64,000 bases of DNA from Psychrobacillus lasiicapitis (lineage in GTDB: Bacteria > Bacillota > Bacilli > Bacillales_A > Planococcaceae). Every line of letters starts with the position of its first letter. Positions within the stretch are counted from its first letter, which is position 1. The DNA is taken from assembly GCF_006861795.1 (NCBI RefSeq), contig NZ_VDGH01000002.1, positions 310,001-374,000 of the forward strand, in the 5' to 3' direction. The notes beneath the pieces were generated by a model. The model worked only from the letters and a program-made list of their open reading frames with translations, was not told the DNA's origin and searched no databases. Both the position numbers and the translations under genes were made by a program. This document shows positions 50,777-62,026 of this stretch, piece by piece.

Positions 50777-52814
50777 AAAAGATGAGTTAGTAACTTCCTT
50801 AAAAGGAGTGGGAAGTGGATCTGCTAACGCATTGCGAGAACTCGGTATTGAGACCTTAGAAGATTTAGTGATGACTTTCCCTTACCGACACGAGGATTTT
50901 CGATTAAAAAATATAGCAGAAACACCACATAATGAGCGTGTCACTGTAGAAGGAAGGGTCGAAAGTGAGCCTTCCTTACTTTTTTTAGGACAGAAAAAAT
51001 CTAGAATGCAAGTTCGTTTATTGGCAGGACAGCATCTGATTAAAGCAGTATTTTTCAACCAAGCATATTTAAAAAATAAAATAACTCCAGGATCCATAGT
51101 TACCGTAACTGGAAAATGGGATCGAGGTAGACAGGTTATTAATGTGTCTACTTTTTCAGCAGGTCCTAAAACGGATCAACAAGACTTTGAACCGGTTTAT
51201 TCGTTAAAAGGTTTAATAAGCCAAAAGGTTTTCCGTAAATTTATGCGTCAAGCGTTGGATGAAGTGAATGGTCATTTAATAGATCCTTTACCAGAATCGA
51301 TTAAGGGACCTTATCGTCTGCCGGATATATCGGAAGCATTGGAAGGAATTCATTTCCCACAAAATGTAGAGCATTCCAAAAATGCTCGGAGACGCTTTGT
51401 GTATGAAGAATTGCTTGTTTTTCAGTTGAAAATGCAAGCGATAAAAAAAGCTCGCAAAGAACAAAATGTAGGGAATAGCATAGCATTTGATAATGAAAAA
51501 CTGAAAAAGTTAATCGAAACATTGCCCTATGAACTAACAAACGCACAAAAAAGAGTCGTAAATGAGATTTGCCGAGATTTGAAAGAGCCACATCGGATGA
51601 ACCGTTTGCTTCAAGGAGATGTTGGTTCCGGTAAAACGATAGTGGCGGCGATTTGCTTGTACGCAGCAATCACTGCCGGGTATCAAGGTGCGCTTATGGC
51701 GCCAACAGAGATTTTGGCTGAACAACATGCCAGCTCTTTAGATGAGTGGCTAGCACCAATTGGTGTGAAAATTGCTCTGCTTACTGGGTCGACCAAAACA
51801 AAAGCACGTCGAACGGTACTAGAAAACTTAGAAGCAGGTAACATCGATTTATTGATCGGAACACATGCTTTAATACAACCAGACGTGGTGTTTAAACAGC
51901 TTGGCTTAGTAATTACGGATGAACAGCATCGTTTTGGTGTCGAGCAAAGAAGAGTGTTAAAAGAAAAAGGCGAAAATCCAGATGTTTTGTTTATGACGGC
52001 AACACCTATTCCAAGAACTTTAGCCATTACTGCTTTTGGAGAAATGGATGTCTCCATTATCGATGAAATGCCAGCTGGTCGTAAAAAAATCGATACATAT
52101 TGGATGAAGCAGGAACAACTCCATAAATTGATCGTTCGTTTAAAAGCAGAATTGGCAAAAGGAAGACAGGCCTATATTATTTGTCCGCTTATCGAGGAGT
52201 CGGAAAAGTTAGATGTTCAAAATGCAGTGGATGTATATAATATGATGGCAGCAGAACTGGGCACTGATTATTCAGTTGGTCTCATGCATGGTCGCTTGCA
52301 CCCGGATGAGAAAGATGAAGTGATGCGTAGCTTCTCAGAGGGACAAGTGAAAGTGCTTGTTTCTACCACGGTTGTGGAAGTTGGGGTGAATGTGCCCAAT
52401 GCGACATTTATGATTATTTTCGATGCAGAGCGTTTTGGACTTGCGCAGCTCCATCAGCTCAGAGGTCGTGTAGGTCGTGGGGAGCATCAATCGTATTGTA
52501 TATTACTAGCTGATCCGAAATCAGAAGAAGGAAAAGAGCGCATGATGTCGATGACCGAAACAAATGATGGGTTTGTTTTAGCAGAAAAAGATCTAGAGCT
52601 AAGAGGACCTGGTGACTTTTTCGGTCGAAAGCAAAGCGGTTTGCCCGAATTTAAAATGGCAGATCTTGTGCATGATTATCGTGCGCTTGATACGGCAAAG
52701 GTGGATGCTGAGAAGCTTTTAAGCTCGGATGAATTTTGGAAGTCCGATGAAATGGAAGCTCTCCGAACCATTCTTATCCATTCAAAAGCGCTAGATGGAG
52801 AACGTATCGATTAA
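50766..52814 (+). CDS. recG: ATP-dependent DNA helicase RecG
   Basis: A 682-residue branch-migration helicase that remodels stalled forks and Holliday junctions. The N-terminal wedge domain (about 50-150, OB fold with VTVEGRVESEPS) precedes SF2 helicase motifs: Walker A GDVGSGKT, TDEQHRFG (motif II), MTATPIPRTL and QLRGRVGRGEHQSYC. I favour the GTG at 50766, which gives the usual family length; TTG at 50745 or 50757 are alternatives. It overlaps sdaAA and is followed by a terminator. Confidence 0.94.
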   Translation: MVTKKDELVTSLKGVGSGSANALRELGIETLEDLVMTFPYRHEDFRLKNIAETPHNERVTVEGRVESEPSLLFLGQKKSRMQVRLLAGQHLIKAVFFNQAYLKNKITPGSIVTVTGKWDRGRQVINVSTFSAGPKTDQQDFEPVYSLKGLISQKVFRKFMRQALDEVNGHLIDPLPESIKGPYRLPDISEALEGIHFPQNVEHSKNARRRFVYEELLVFQLKMQAIKKARKEQNVGNSIAFDNEKLKKLIETLPYELTNAQKRVVNEICRDLKEPHRMNRLLQGDVGSGKTIVAAICLYAAITAGYQGALMAPTEILAEQHASSLDEWLAPIGVKIALLTGSTKTKARRTVLENLEAGNIDLLIGTHALIQPDVVFKQLGLVITDEQHRFGVEQRRVLKEKGENPDVLFMTATPIPRTLAITAFGEMDVSIIDEMPAGRKKIDTYWMKQEQLHKLIVRLKAELAKGRQAYIICPLIEESEKLDVQNAVDVYNMMAAELGTDYSVGLMHGRLHPDEKDEVMRSFSEGQVKVLVSTTVVEVGVNVPNATFMIIFDAERFGLAQLHQLRGRVGRGEHQSYCILLADPKSEEGKERMMSMTETNDGFVLAEKDLELRGPGDFFGRKQSGLPEFKMADLVHDYRALDTAKVDAEKLLSSDEFWKSDEMEALRTILIHSKALDGERID

Positions 52815-52860
52815 AAAGAATGCGAGATAGATGTGAATCTATTCTTGCATTCTTTTTTTA
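52813..52860 (+). terminator. terminator of the sda-recG operon
   Basis: AAAAAGAATGC (52813-52823) pairs with GCATTCTTTTT (52848-52858), with a secondary inner stem AGATAGA/TCTATTCT. The fapR -35 box lies inside its right arm. Confidence 0.85.
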
Positions 52861-52873
52861 ATATTTATATACT
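52845..52873 (+). promoter_or_regulatory. sigma-A promoter of fapR-plsX-fabD-fabG
   Basis: -35 TTGCAT (52845-52850), 17-bp spacer, -10 TATACT (52868-52873). The predicted start of transcription falls inside the FapR operator. Confidence 0.65.
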
Positions 52874-52877
52874 GATA

Positions 52878-52894
52878 TTAGTACCAAGTGCTAA
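52878..52894 (+). promoter_or_regulatory. FapR operator
   Basis: TTAGTACCAAGTGCTAA matches the known FapR operator, an inverted repeat of the TTAGTAC-type half sites. It sits right after the -10 box of the fapR promoter, as in B. subtilis, so FapR is autoregulated. Malonyl-CoA is the known inducer. Confidence 0.85.
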
Positions 52895-52909
52895 AATGGT
52901 GGTGATTGG

Positions 52910-53476
52910 ATGAAATACACTAAAAAAGACAGACAACAACTACTTCTAGAGACATTAGAGAAAAATCCATTTATCACAGATGAACAATTGGCTTCGACCT
53001 TTAACGTAAGCGTTCAAACGATTCGTCTTGATCGAATGGAGTTATCTATCCCAGAATTACGTGAACGAATAAAATCAGTGGCGGCACATAATTTTGGAGA
53101 AGAAGTTAAGTCACTTCCGCTAAATGAGGTAATTGGAGAAATTATCGATATTGATTTAGATAAACAAGCTATTTCCATATTGGATATTACACAAGACCAT
53201 GTATTTGCAAGAAATGGCATTGCAAGGGGGCATCACTTGTTTGCACAAGCAAATTCCTTAGCGGTAGCTGTTATAAATGATGAATTAGCACTTACTCGAA
53301 AGTCTACGATTACGTTTGTGAAACCTGTTAAAGCAGGAGATAGAGTAATTGCAAAAGCAGTCGTTCTATCTAGCGATACAGAAAAAAATAGCACGCTAAT
53401 CGAAGTGACTAGTAAAGTAGAAAATGATACCGTTTTTATCGGTCAATTTAGTATGTACCGAGTAACAAAGTCTTAA
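52910..53476 (+). CDS. fapR: fatty acid and phospholipid biosynthesis repressor FapR
   Basis: A 188-residue repressor. An N-terminal DeoR-like helix-turn-helix (about 1-60; [21 protein letters not shown]) is joined to a hot-dog-fold effector domain (about 75-188; [21 protein letters not shown]) that binds malonyl-CoA. It represses the fap regulon when malonyl-CoA is low. GGTGGTGATTGG precedes the ATG. It is first in the operon with plsX, fabD, fabG and likely acpP. Confidence 0.95.
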   Translation: MKYTKKDRQQLLLETLEKNPFITDEQLASTFNVSVQTIRLDRMELSIPELRERIKSVAAHNFGEEVKSLPLNEVIGEIIDIDLDKQAISILDITQDHVFARNGIARGHHLFAQANSLAVAVINDELALTRKSTITFVKPVKAGDRVIAKAVVLSSDTEKNSTLIEVTSKVENDTVFIGQFSMYRVTKS

Positions 53477-53492
53477 ATAAAGGTGATGACAA

Positions 53493-54488
53493 ATGAAAAT
53501 TTCCATTGATGCAATGGGGGGAGATAATGCCCCACATGAAATTGTAAAAGGTGTATATGAAGCGCTACAAGCTTTTGATGATATTGAAATCCAGTTGTAC
53601 GGAAACGAACAACAGTTAAACCCCCTCCTTAAAGTACATGACCGATTAAAAGTGATCCACACAGAGGAAGTGATTGAAGGGACGGATGAACCTGTACGTG
53701 CCATTCGCAGAAAGAAAAATTCTTCCTTAGTCAAAATGGCTGAATCTGTGAAAAACGGTGAATCAGATGCTTGTGTGTCAGCTGGAAACACAGGTGCTTT
53801 AATGGCTGCTGGGTTGTTTGTTGTTGGACGTATCGACCAAGTAGATCGTCCGGCGCTTGCCCCTACTTTGCCGACGCTCGATGGAAAAGGATTTGTCATG
53901 TTGGATTTAGGAGCAAACTCAGATGCAAAGCCAGAACATTTAGAGCAGTTTGCAGTTATGGGAAGCGTTTATGCAGAAAAAGTTCGTGGAATTGCAAACC
54001 CCCGTGTTGGGCTATTAAATATCGGGACAGAAGATATTAAAGGAAACGATCTAACAAAAGCTGCTTTCGAATTATTGAAAAATGCACCGATTAACTTTAT
54101 CGGCAATGTGGAGTCTCGAGACTTGCTAAGTGGCGTTGCAGATGTAGTAGTGACAGATGGCTTTACAGGTAATATGGTGTTAAAAACAATTGAGGGTACA
54201 GCATCAAGCATTTTTACTTTGCTAAAAGAAGCGTTTAATACTTCTACAAAAACAAAACTCTCCGCTTTATTAGTTAAAGACCAGCTTCGAGGATTGAAAA
54301 ACAAGCTAGACTATACGGAGTATGGTGGTGCTGGGTTATTCGGTTTAAAAGCACCTGTTATTAAAGCGCATGGTTCTTCCAATGCGAACGCTATTTTCCA
54401 TGCAATCCGCCAAGCAAGAACGATGGTTGAGTACGACGTGTGTGGAATTATTCATAGTACATTAAGAAAGGAATTATCCAATGACTAA
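53493..54488 (+). CDS. plsX: phosphate acyltransferase PlsX
   Basis: A 331-residue enzyme that turns acyl-ACP and phosphate into acyl phosphate, the donor for PlsY. The N-terminus [19 protein letters not shown] and the central [14 protein letters not shown] (about 93-106) are family signatures. It overlaps fabD by 8 nt. A peripheral membrane location is known for the family. Confidence 0.96.
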   Translation: MKISIDAMGGDNAPHEIVKGVYEALQAFDDIEIQLYGNEQQLNPLLKVHDRLKVIHTEEVIEGTDEPVRAIRRKKNSSLVKMAESVKNGESDACVSAGNTGALMAAGLFVVGRIDQVDRPALAPTLPTLDGKGFVMLDLGANSDAKPEHLEQFAVMGSVYAEKVRGIANPRVGLLNIGTEDIKGNDLTKAAFELLKNAPINFIGNVESRDLLSGVADVVVTDGFTGNMVLKTIEGTASSIFTLLKEAFNTSTKTKLSALLVKDQLRGLKNKLDYTEYGGAGLFGLKAPVIKAHGSSNANAIFHAIRQARTMVEYDVCGIIHSTLRKELSND

Positions 54489-55431
54489 AATTGCATTTAT
54501 TTTTCCAGGACAAGGCTCCCAATCTGTTGGGATGGGTCAGCAACTGATTGAAAGTAATCAAGATAGTAAAAAATATTATGAGCAAGCGGATGAAGTATTA
54601 GGATTTTCTTTATCGAACATTATGCTAGAAGGTCCAGCGGAGGAATTAACGAAAACTTACAATGCACAACCTGCTCTACTGACAACTAGTACGATGGTGG
54701 CGAAAAAGTTGCTTGACGCAGGTATTTCTCCAGATTATACGGCTGGGCACAGTCTAGGAGAGTATTCCGCACTTGTAACTTCCGGTGTAATGAGTTTTGA
54801 AGATGCTGTTTTGTTGGTTCATAAAAGAGGTCTTTTTATGAATGAAGCAGTACCTGCTGGAGAAGGGGCAATGGCCGCTATTTTAGGGCTGGACAAAGAC
54901 TCATTAATCGAAGTAACAAAAGAAGTAACTGCAAATGGCGAAACTGTACAAGTAGCCAACTTAAATTGCCCAGGACAAATCGTTATTTCTGGAACTGCTG
55001 CTGGAGTAGAAGAAGCTTCTGTTAAAGCAAAAGAAGCTGGTGCGAAAAGAGCAATCTCATTAGTAGTAAGCGGACCATTCCATTCGGAGTTAATGCGACC
55101 AGCAGCCGCTAAATTAGATGATGCTATTTCTTCCATAGACTTAAAGGAAGCGGAAATTCCGGTTATTTCGAATGTAACAGCACTTCCAGTGACTGAAAGT
55201 GCGTCTATTAAAAACCTATTAGTGGAACAGCTTTATTCACCTGTACGATGGGAAGAATCCATTGGGAAGATGATCGAACTGGGTGTCACTACATTTATCG
55301 AATGTGGTCCAGGAAAAGTGTTGAGTGGATTAGTGAAAAAAATCGATCGTTCTGTTACGACGTATTGTGTACATGATGAGGAATCATTGCAGCAAGTAAT
55401 GGATTTGTTAGGAGAGAATGTAAATGGGTAA
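54481..55431 (+). CDS. fabD: malonyl-CoA:ACP transacylase
   Basis: A 316-residue enzyme that loads malonyl groups on ACP. The active-site Ser91 lies in GHSLGEY (89-95); the N-terminus [14 protein letters not shown] and the catalytic His in SGPFHSELM (about 200) are intact. It overlaps plsX and fabG by 8 nt each. Confidence 0.96.
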   Translation: MTKIAFIFPGQGSQSVGMGQQLIESNQDSKKYYEQADEVLGFSLSNIMLEGPAEELTKTYNAQPALLTTSTMVAKKLLDAGISPDYTAGHSLGEYSALVTSGVMSFEDAVLLVHKRGLFMNEAVPAGEGAMAAILGLDKDSLIEVTKEVTANGETVQVANLNCPGQIVISGTAAGVEEASVKAKEAGAKRAISLVVSGPFHSELMRPAAAKLDDAISSIDLKEAEIPVISNVTALPVTESASIKNLLVEQLYSPVRWEESIGKMIELGVTTFIECGPGKVLSGLVKKIDRSVTTYCVHDEESLQQVMDLLGENVNG

Positions 55432-56170
55432 ATTAGACGGAAAATCAGCAATTGTTACAGGAGCATCTCGCGGAATTGGAAAAGACATTGCACTTTACCT
55501 AGCAAAAGAAGGTGCAAAAGTTGCGGTTAACTATAGCGGAAGCAAAGAAAAAGCAGAAGCGGTAGTAGAAGAAATTAAAGCACTTGGTGGCGAAGCATTC
55601 GCTATTCAAGCAAATGTAGATCAATCAGAAGATATTAAAGAATTAGTGAGCGCAACACTTGAACAATTCGGTTCGATTGATATTTTAGTAAATAATGCTG
55701 GTATTACACGCGATAATCTCCTAATGCGCATGAAAGAGCAAGAGTGGGACGATGTGCTTAATACGAACTTAAAAGGCGTATTCCTATGCACGAAAGCTGT
55801 CACACGACAAATGATGAAGCAACGTGCTGGCCGTATTATTAATATTACATCCATCGTTGGTGTATCAGGTAATCCAGGGCAAGCGAACTATGTAGCGGCT
55901 AAAGCTGGTGTTATTGGATTAACTAAAACGTCGGCATTGGAGCTAGCAAGTCGTAATATTACAGTGAACTCGGTTGCGCCAGGATTTATCACTACAGATA
56001 TGACGGATGCCCTTCCGGAAGAAGTGAAAGCACAAATGTTGAGCCAAATTCCACTTGCTAAGTTTGGTAACACGGAAGATGTTGCAAAAGCAGTTGCTTT
56101 TTTAGCTTCCGATGATGCAAACTATATAACTGGGCAAACGCTTCATGTAAACGGTGGAATGTTCATGTAA
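55424..56170 (+). CDS. fabG: 3-oxoacyl-ACP reductase
   Basis: A 248-residue short-chain dehydrogenase that reduces 3-oxoacyl-ACP with NADPH. The cofactor loop TGASRGIG (12-19), NNAG (90-93) and the catalytic triad Ser143, Tyr156, Lys160 are in place. The C-terminus [12 protein letters not shown] is typical of FabG. It overlaps fabD by 8 nt; acpP follows after 57 nt. Confidence 0.96.
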   Translation: MGKLDGKSAIVTGASRGIGKDIALYLAKEGAKVAVNYSGSKEKAEAVVEEIKALGGEAFAIQANVDQSEDIKELVSATLEQFGSIDILVNNAGITRDNLLMRMKEQEWDDVLNTNLKGVFLCTKAVTRQMMKQRAGRIINITSIVGVSGNPGQANYVAAKAGVIGLTKTSALELASRNITVNSVAPGFITTDMTDALPEEVKAQMLSQIPLAKFGNTEDVAKAVAFLASDDANYITGQTLHVNGGMFM

Positions 56171-56227
56171 TCTCCTCTTTCATTAGGCGAGAGAATTTTG
56201 TATAATCATTGAGGGGAGGTGACTAAT

Positions 56228-56464
56228 GTGTCAACAGTATTAGAACGCGTAACAAAAGTAATCGTGGATCGTCTAGGTGTAGACGAAAGCGAAGTGAAAC
56301 TAGAAGCATCTTTCCGTGATGATCTAGGTGCTGACTCCCTAGATGTAGTTGAATTAGTAATGGAACTGGAAGATGAGTTCGATATGGAAATTTCAGATGA
56401 AGATGCTGAAAACATTTCAACTGTAGGTAGTGCAGTTAGCTATATTGAAAGTAAACAAAGCTAA
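56228..56464 (+). CDS. acpP: acyl carrier protein
   Basis: A 78-residue acidic carrier. The 4'-phosphopantetheine attachment Ser37 lies in [10 protein letters not shown] (34-43). I chose the GTG at 56228, 8 nt after GGGGAGG; the in-frame GTG at 56219 overlaps the ribosome site. The sequence TATAAT at 56201 might be part of an internal promoter but sits very close to the gene. Confidence 0.96.
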   Translation: MSTVLERVTKVIVDRLGVDESEVKLEASFRDDLGADSLDVVELVMELEDEFDMEISDEDAENISTVGSAVSYIESKQS

Positions 56465-56477
56465 TGACAAATAGCGA

Positions 56478-56530
56478 AAAGAGACGTTCTATTATTCCGG
56501 GTGAATAAGTAGGACGTCTCTATTTCTTTT
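56478..56530 (+). terminator. terminator of the fap operon after acpP
   Basis: GAGACGTTCTA and TTATTC pair with GAATAA and TAGGACGTCTC (56481-56520; one mismatch region), followed by TATTTCTTTTTG. Confidence 0.8.
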
Positions 56531-56606
56531 TGCACAATGCTTTATAAACAGGTAAACTTAAAAGCATACGTGAAAAAGTGAAAAAAGTGAGGAAGGCAGA
56601 TTATTC

Positions 56607-57365
56607 ATGAAAGTAAATCGCAAAAATAATCAAATCAGAAAAGCAGTATTCTCTGAAAATGTAAAAGAAAAGTTTGAACAATTTCAACAGCATTTTCAAA
56701 TTCAATTTAATAATCCAGCACTATTGTATCAAGCCTTTACCCATTCATCCTATGTGAATGAGCATCGACGGAAATTTTTTGCCGATAATGAACGCTTAGA
56801 ATTTCTTGGTGACGCCGTATTAGAATTATCTGTTTCCCAATATTTGTTTCAACAATATACTATGATGAGTGAAGGGGAGTTAACAAAGCTTCGTGCGGCA
56901 ATCGTTTGTGAGCCTTCGCTTGTGTTATTTGCCAATGAGTTAAACTTTGGTAAATATGTATTGCTTGGAAAAGGAGAGGAACTAACAGGCGGACGGGAAA
57001 GACCAGCGTTACTTGCAGACGTTTTTGAGGCGTTTGTCGGCGCATTATATTTGGATCAAGGGTTAGATGAAGTTGTCTCCTTCTTACAAAAAATTGTTTT
57101 TCCGAAAATAGAACTCGGTGCTTTTTCGCATGTGATGGATTATAAAAGTCAGTTACAAGAAGTTGTTCAACAGCATAACAATGGAACACTTAGCTATGAA
57201 ATTGTAGAGGAAAAAGGACCGGCGCATAATCGTACGTTCGTTTCGCGTGTCTTACTAAACGCAAAAGAATTAGGTATTGGTAAGGGTCGTTCTAAAAAAG
57301 AAGCAGAGCAACAAGCAGCAAGACTAGCAATACTTGCAATAAAGGATCAAGAACAGGGGGAATAA
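56607..57365 (+). CDS. rnc: ribonuclease III
   Basis: A 252-residue double-strand-specific endoribonuclease for rRNA and mRNA processing. The signature NERLEFLGD (61-69) and the downstream [13 protein letters not shown] helix carry the metal-binding acids. A C-terminal dsRNA-binding domain occupies about 175-250 ([20 protein letters not shown]). GTGAGGAAGG precedes the ATG. It forms an operon with smc and ftsY. Confidence 0.96.
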   Translation: MKVNRKNNQIRKAVFSENVKEKFEQFQQHFQIQFNNPALLYQAFTHSSYVNEHRRKFFADNERLEFLGDAVLELSVSQYLFQQYTMMSEGELTKLRAAIVCEPSLVLFANELNFGKYVLLGKGEELTGGRERPALLADVFEAFVGALYLDQGLDEVVSFLQKIVFPKIELGAFSHVMDYKSQLQEVVQQHNNGTLSYEIVEEKGPAHNRTFVSRVLLNAKELGIGKGRSKKEAEQQAARLAILAIKDQEQGE

Positions 57366-57368
57366 TCA

Positions 57369-60300
57369 TTGTTCCTTAAAAGATTAGAAATTATTGGTTT
57401 TAAGTCATTTGCAGACCGAATTGGTATAGATTTTGTACCAGGAGTTACAGCGGTTGTAGGTCCAAATGGTAGTGGAAAAAGTAATGTGACCGATGCAATA
57501 CGTTGGGTACTGGGCGAACAATCAGCTAAATCATTACGTGGTGCGAAAATGGAAGATGTTATTTTTGCAGGAAGCGATTCTAGAAAAGCCCTAAACTTTG
57601 CAGAAGTTACATTGATACTAGATAACTCGGACAATTTAGTTCCGCTTGATTTTGCAGAAATAAGCGTAACTAGAAGGGTTTTTAGATCCGGCGATAGCGA
57701 ATATTTATTGAACAAACAATCATGTAGGTTGAAGGATATTACCGATTTGTTTATGGATTCTGGTCTTGGAAAAGAAGCTTTTTCCATTATTTCGCAGGGG
57801 CGGGTCGATGAGATTTTAAATAGCCGTCCGGAAGATAGAAGAACTATTTTTGAGGAAACTGCTGGAGTACTAAAATACAAGCAGCGTAAAAAGAAAGCGG
57901 AATTTAAACTGATCGAAACAGATGATAATTTGAATCGTGTACTAGATATATTACATGAATTAGACGGTCGGATGGAGCCTTTACAAATTCAGTCTTCTCT
58001 TGCATCTGACTATTTGCGAATGTCCGAGGAGCTAAAAGGTATTGAGATTGCTGTAATTGCACATGATTTACGATTATATGTTCAAGAAAATGCTACATTA
58101 CATAGTAAATTACAAGCCATGGAAGAAACAAAACAATCACTTTTAGAACAAATTCATACGATGGAAGCTTCTATTCAAAAAGATCGAAAAACAATGTCTC
58201 AAATAGACGAAAAGCTAGATGCAGAACAAAGTGAACTAGTAGAGACAAGCTCTGAACTAGAACGTTTAGAAGGTCGTAAGCTTTTACTCGCAGAAAAGCA
58301 ACATAATGCCAGTCAGCAAATTTCTCAGCTAAGAAAAGCGCTAGAAGAGGAACAAGAAAAACTTGTTTCTTTTGAACAACAATTAAAAGAAAATAATGTT
58401 TCCAAATCAGAAAAACAGCTTCTGCTAAAAGAGCTTCGTGCTAAAAAGCATCAAATTGATCTTGTATTAAGTAAATCTGCCTCCGAAGTAGAAGATGAAA
58501 TAGAAGAGTTGAAAAGCAAGTATATTGATCTATTAAATGAAGAAGCAACGATGAAAAATGAAATGAAGCATATGGAGCAGCAATTGCATTTTGAACATGT
58601 TTCTTCCGAAAAAATGATTGAAGACTATCGGGACATAAAAGAAGAGTTAGAAAAACTTACTTCTCGTAAACAGGAATTAGACAAATTGCTAGCAACCTGT
58701 CAAAAAGAATTAGAACAAAAACTAAGTGACTTTGGGCAGAAGAGAAAAGCATCAGAACAACTAGAGACGACATTTGAAGAGCAGCAAACCATGCTCCAAA
58801 AAGCGTATCAGATGAAGCATCAAATGCAAGCAAGAAAAGATTCGCTAGAAGAACTAGAATCTGAGTTCTCCGGATTTTTCCAGGGCGTAAAAGAAGTATT
58901 AAAAGCTAGAGACAAAAAGGAATTACAAGGAATTCATGGAGCTGTAGCTGAGCTGATCCAAATTCCACCTGAATACATGAATGCAATTGATACGGCTATT
59001 GGCCAGCAATCTCAGCATATTATTACAGATACGAGCCAAGATGCACGAATGGCGATTGAATGGTTGAAAAAGAAAAGGGTTGGTAGAGCAACATTTTTAC
59101 CACTCCAAGTGATGAAGTCTCGTAAATTAAACGAGCATACTCTAGCTTCGATTAGCGGACATCCATCGTTTGTCAATACAGCGGATAAGCTTGTAAACTA
59201 TAGTGATGGCTATCAAATTATTGTGGAAAATTTACTTGGGAGTATTATTATTGCCAAAGATTTAAAAGGCGCAAATGAAATGGCGTCTCGTTTACAGTTT
59301 AAGTACCGATTTGTCACGTTAGACGGAGATGTAGTCAATGCAGGGGGATCACTGACCGGTGGTTCGGTAAAACAGCAATCATCGCTATTTACACGTAAAG
59401 CAGAGTTGGATCAACTAAATGACAAGCTTGTTGAACTAGAAAAGTCTGTATATCAAGCAGAAAAAGCTGTTTCTTCAAGGAAACAAGAAGTTCAGCAGCT
59501 AAAAATTGAGTTAGAGGAAACTCGTCTTGCAGGTGAAACATTGCGAGGAGAGGAACTTCGAGTACTTTCCGAAACGAGAGAATGTGCCGCAATCATTTCT
59601 AGACTTACGCATCAATTATTAGAATACGATGAGGAAAAAACGGAAAAAAATCATCTACAAGAGAACCTAGTTCGTAAAAAAGAACAAACTGCGATTAGAA
59701 ACGCGGAGATTAAGGAATCATTAGCTACAATTACTCAAACAATTGACCAACTACAATTGTTGAAACAACAATCGATTGTAGAAAAAGATAAGTTTCAAAA
59801 TGAACTTGGGAAGCTACTATCTCATATCGCTGTCGTAAACGAACAAGTTTCCCAGCAAGAAAAAGAAAAAGCGCAGTTGGAAAGCTCCATTTTAACGAGT
59901 AACCAAAAAGTAGAGTCATTACAGAAAGAAATTGCATGGTACGAAAATGATGAACAAAGTGGTACTTCTGCCGAAGAGCTAGTTTTACTGATCGCGCAAT
60001 TGAAAGAGAAAAAGGATCAATTGATCGAACAAATTCAATCTGGCAAAACAAATAGGCTGGACCTTGTGCATCAAATAAGTAAACTCGAGCATACCTTGAA
60101 ATCTGTACAAAATGAAGCAAACATTCATGCAAATATGGAACGAGAACTAGAGATTAAGCTCAGTAAGCTAGAAGTAGAGATGCATACTTTACAAAATCAT
60201 CTAGAAGATACGTATGAAATGACTTTAGAAGAGGCTGAACGCGATTTCCCGTTTGATCTGGAAGAAGATTTGGCTCGCAAAAAAGTGAAGCTATTAAAAC

Positions 60301-60923
60301 TTTCTATTGAAGAACTTGGACCGATTAATTTGGGTTCCATTCAAGAATTCGAACAAGTCAGTGAACGTCATGCATTTTTGACCGAACAAAGAGAGGATTT
60401 GCTCTCTGCTCAAGAAACATTGCATGAAGTGATAAAAGAGATGGACGAAGAAATGACCATTCGTTTTGAAACTACCTTCCAGGAAATACAGAAACATTTT
60501 AAAGTAGTATTCCGTGAATTGTTCGGTGGTGGGCAGGCTGACCTTATCCTTACAGATCCAACTTCATTACTAGACACTGGTGTTGATATTATCGCCCAGC
60601 CTCCAGGGAAGAAATTGCAAAACCTTTCCTTACTGTCAGGTGGGGAGCGTGCACTTACAGCGATAGCATTGTTGTTTGCTATTCTTCATACAAGACCAGT
60701 ACCATTCTGTATTTTGGATGAGGTCGAAGCAGCGCTAGATGAAGCAAATGTCACTCGTTATAGTGATTATTTGAAAAAATTCAGTCATGATACACAGTTT
60801 ATCGTGATTACCCATCGAAAAGGAACGATGGAAGGTGCGGATGTCTTGTATGGTATTACGATGCAAGAATCAGGAATTTCTAAATTAGTTTCTGTTAAAC
60901 TAGAAGAACAATTAGTGACGTAA
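57369..60923 (+). CDS. smc: chromosome condensation ATPase SMC
   Basis: An 1184-residue structural maintenance of chromosomes protein that works with ScpA and ScpB. Walker A GPNGSGKS (31-38) is at the N-terminal head; coiled coils run at about 165-500 and 670-1010; the hinge lies between (about 515-640, with GSLTGGSVKQQSSLF just after). The C-terminal head has LSGGERALTAIALLFAI and Walker B FCILDEVEAALDEAN. The start is TTG at 57369 behind AGGGGGAAT. It sits 3 nt after rnc. Confidence 0.97.
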   Translation: MFLKRLEIIGFKSFADRIGIDFVPGVTAVVGPNGSGKSNVTDAIRWVLGEQSAKSLRGAKMEDVIFAGSDSRKALNFAEVTLILDNSDNLVPLDFAEISVTRRVFRSGDSEYLLNKQSCRLKDITDLFMDSGLGKEAFSIISQGRVDEILNSRPEDRRTIFEETAGVLKYKQRKKKAEFKLIETDDNLNRVLDILHELDGRMEPLQIQSSLASDYLRMSEELKGIEIAVIAHDLRLYVQENATLHSKLQAMEETKQSLLEQIHTMEASIQKDRKTMSQIDEKLDAEQSELVETSSELERLEGRKLLLAEKQHNASQQISQLRKALEEEQEKLVSFEQQLKENNVSKSEKQLLLKELRAKKHQIDLVLSKSASEVEDEIEELKSKYIDLLNEEATMKNEMKHMEQQLHFEHVSSEKMIEDYRDIKEELEKLTSRKQELDKLLATCQKELEQKLSDFGQKRKASEQLETTFEEQQTMLQKAYQMKHQMQARKDSLEELESEFSGFFQGVKEVLKARDKKELQGIHGAVAELIQIPPEYMNAIDTAIGQQSQHIITDTSQDARMAIEWLKKKRVGRATFLPLQVMKSRKLNEHTLASISGHPSFVNTADKLVNYSDGYQIIVENLLGSIIIAKDLKGANEMASRLQFKYRFVTLDGDVVNAGGSLTGGSVKQQSSLFTRKAELDQLNDKLVELEKSVYQAEKAVSSRKQEVQQLKIELEETRLAGETLRGEELRVLSETRECAAIISRLTHQLLEYDEEKTEKNHLQENLVRKKEQTAIRNAEIKESLATITQTIDQLQLLKQQSIVEKDKFQNELGKLLSHIAVVNEQVSQQEKEKAQLESSILTSNQKVESLQKEIAWYENDEQSGTSAEELVLLIAQLKEKKDQLIEQIQSGKTNRLDLVHQISKLEHTLKSVQNEANIHANMERELEIKLSKLEVEMHTLQNHLEDTYEMTLEEAERDFPFDLEEDLARKKVKLLKLSIEELGPINLGSIQEFEQVSERHAFLTEQREDLLSAQETLHEVIKEMDEEMTIRFETTFQEIQKHFKVVFRELFGGGQADLILTDPTSLLDTGVDIIAQPPGKKLQNLSLLSGGERALTAIALLFAILHTRPVPFCILDEVEAALDEANVTRYSDYLKKFSHDTQFIVITHRKGTMEGADVLYGITMQESGISKLVSVKLEEQLVT

Positions 60924-60937
60924 AGGAGTTTATATGG

Positions 60938-61960
60938 ATGAGTTTTTTTAAAAAGCTAAAAGATAAAATGCTTGGTACAACAGAAGAAGTCCAAGAGACT
61001 GTTACGGTAACAAACAAGTTTAAAGAAGGATTAGCTAAAACGAGAAATCAATTTACTTCTAAAGTAAATGATCTTGTGGCAAAGTACCGTAAAGTAGATG
61101 AAGAGTTCTTTGAAGAATTAGAAGAAATTTTACTGCAAGCGGACGTTGGTTTTGAAACGGTAGACGAGCTAATGGAAGCATTACGCTTTGAAGTACAGCG
61201 TAAAAATATAAAAGACACAGCAGGAATTCAGTCAGTTATTTCCGAAAAGCTAGTAGAAATTTATGAAGCTGGCGAAGAGAATATAACGGAACTCCAATTG
61301 GAAAACGAGGGATTATCTGTTATTTTATTTGTCGGAGTAAATGGCGTGGGAAAAACTACTACAATTGGAAAACTTGCGCATCGTCTAAAAGGAGAAGGAA
61401 AAAAAGTAATGCTTGCTGCCGGAGATACATTCCGTGCAGGAGCCATTGACCAACTTCAAGTTTGGGGCGACCGAGTAGGTGTAGAAGTGATTAAACAAGC
61501 AGAAGGCTCTGACCCAGCTGCAGTTATGTACGACGCTATTAGAGCAGCAAAAAATAGAAATGCAGATGTTTTAATATGTGATACTGCAGGTCGTCTGCAA
61601 AACAAAGTTAACTTAATGAATGAATTAGAGAAAATTCATCGCGTTATTTCTCGGGAAATACCGAACGCTCCGCATGAGGTATTACTTGCTTTAGACGCTA
61701 CAACAGGTCAAAATGCATTAGTGCAAGCACAAACCTTTAAAGAAGCTACAAATGTTACAGGTATCGTATTAACAAAGTTAGATGGTACTGCAAAAGGTGG
61801 TATTGTGTTAGCTATTCGTACGAAGTTGCATATACCGGTTAAATACGTTGGGCTTGGTGAACAAATGGATGACCTACAGCCGTTTGATGCAGAGAAATAT
61901 GTATATGGACTTTTTGCAGAAGGTCTAGAGCACGAAAGTGAAAATGAATCAGACAAGTAA
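60938..61960 (+). CDS. ftsY: signal recognition particle receptor FtsY
   Basis: A 340-residue SRP GTPase that receives SRP-ribosome complexes at the membrane. An acidic or helical N-terminal region (about 1-130) leads into the NG domain with G1 [15 protein letters not shown] (about 133-147), DTAGR (G3), TKLDG (G4). The A domain is short, as usual in Bacillales. It lies 14 nt after smc, the same order as in B. subtilis. Confidence 0.96.
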   Translation: MSFFKKLKDKMLGTTEEVQETVTVTNKFKEGLAKTRNQFTSKVNDLVAKYRKVDEEFFEELEEILLQADVGFETVDELMEALRFEVQRKNIKDTAGIQSVISEKLVEIYEAGEENITELQLENEGLSVILFVGVNGVGKTTTIGKLAHRLKGEGKKVMLAAGDTFRAGAIDQLQVWGDRVGVEVIKQAEGSDPAAVMYDAIRAAKNRNADVLICDTAGRLQNKVNLMNELEKIHRVISREIPNAPHEVLLALDATTGQNALVQAQTFKEATNVTGIVLTKLDGTAKGGIVLAIRTKLHIPVKYVGLGEQMDDLQPFDAEKYVYGLFAEGLEHESENESDK

Positions 61961-62026
61961 TTTTACTTGACAGATGCATCAGCAGTTACTAAACTAGAGA
62001 ATGACAATTGAATAGGAGAGATGGAA

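Noticed and set aside
57347-57880. 177-codon frame antisense to the start of smc
   Set aside because: Shadow of a conserved ATPase head domain on the opposite strand; no independent coding signs.
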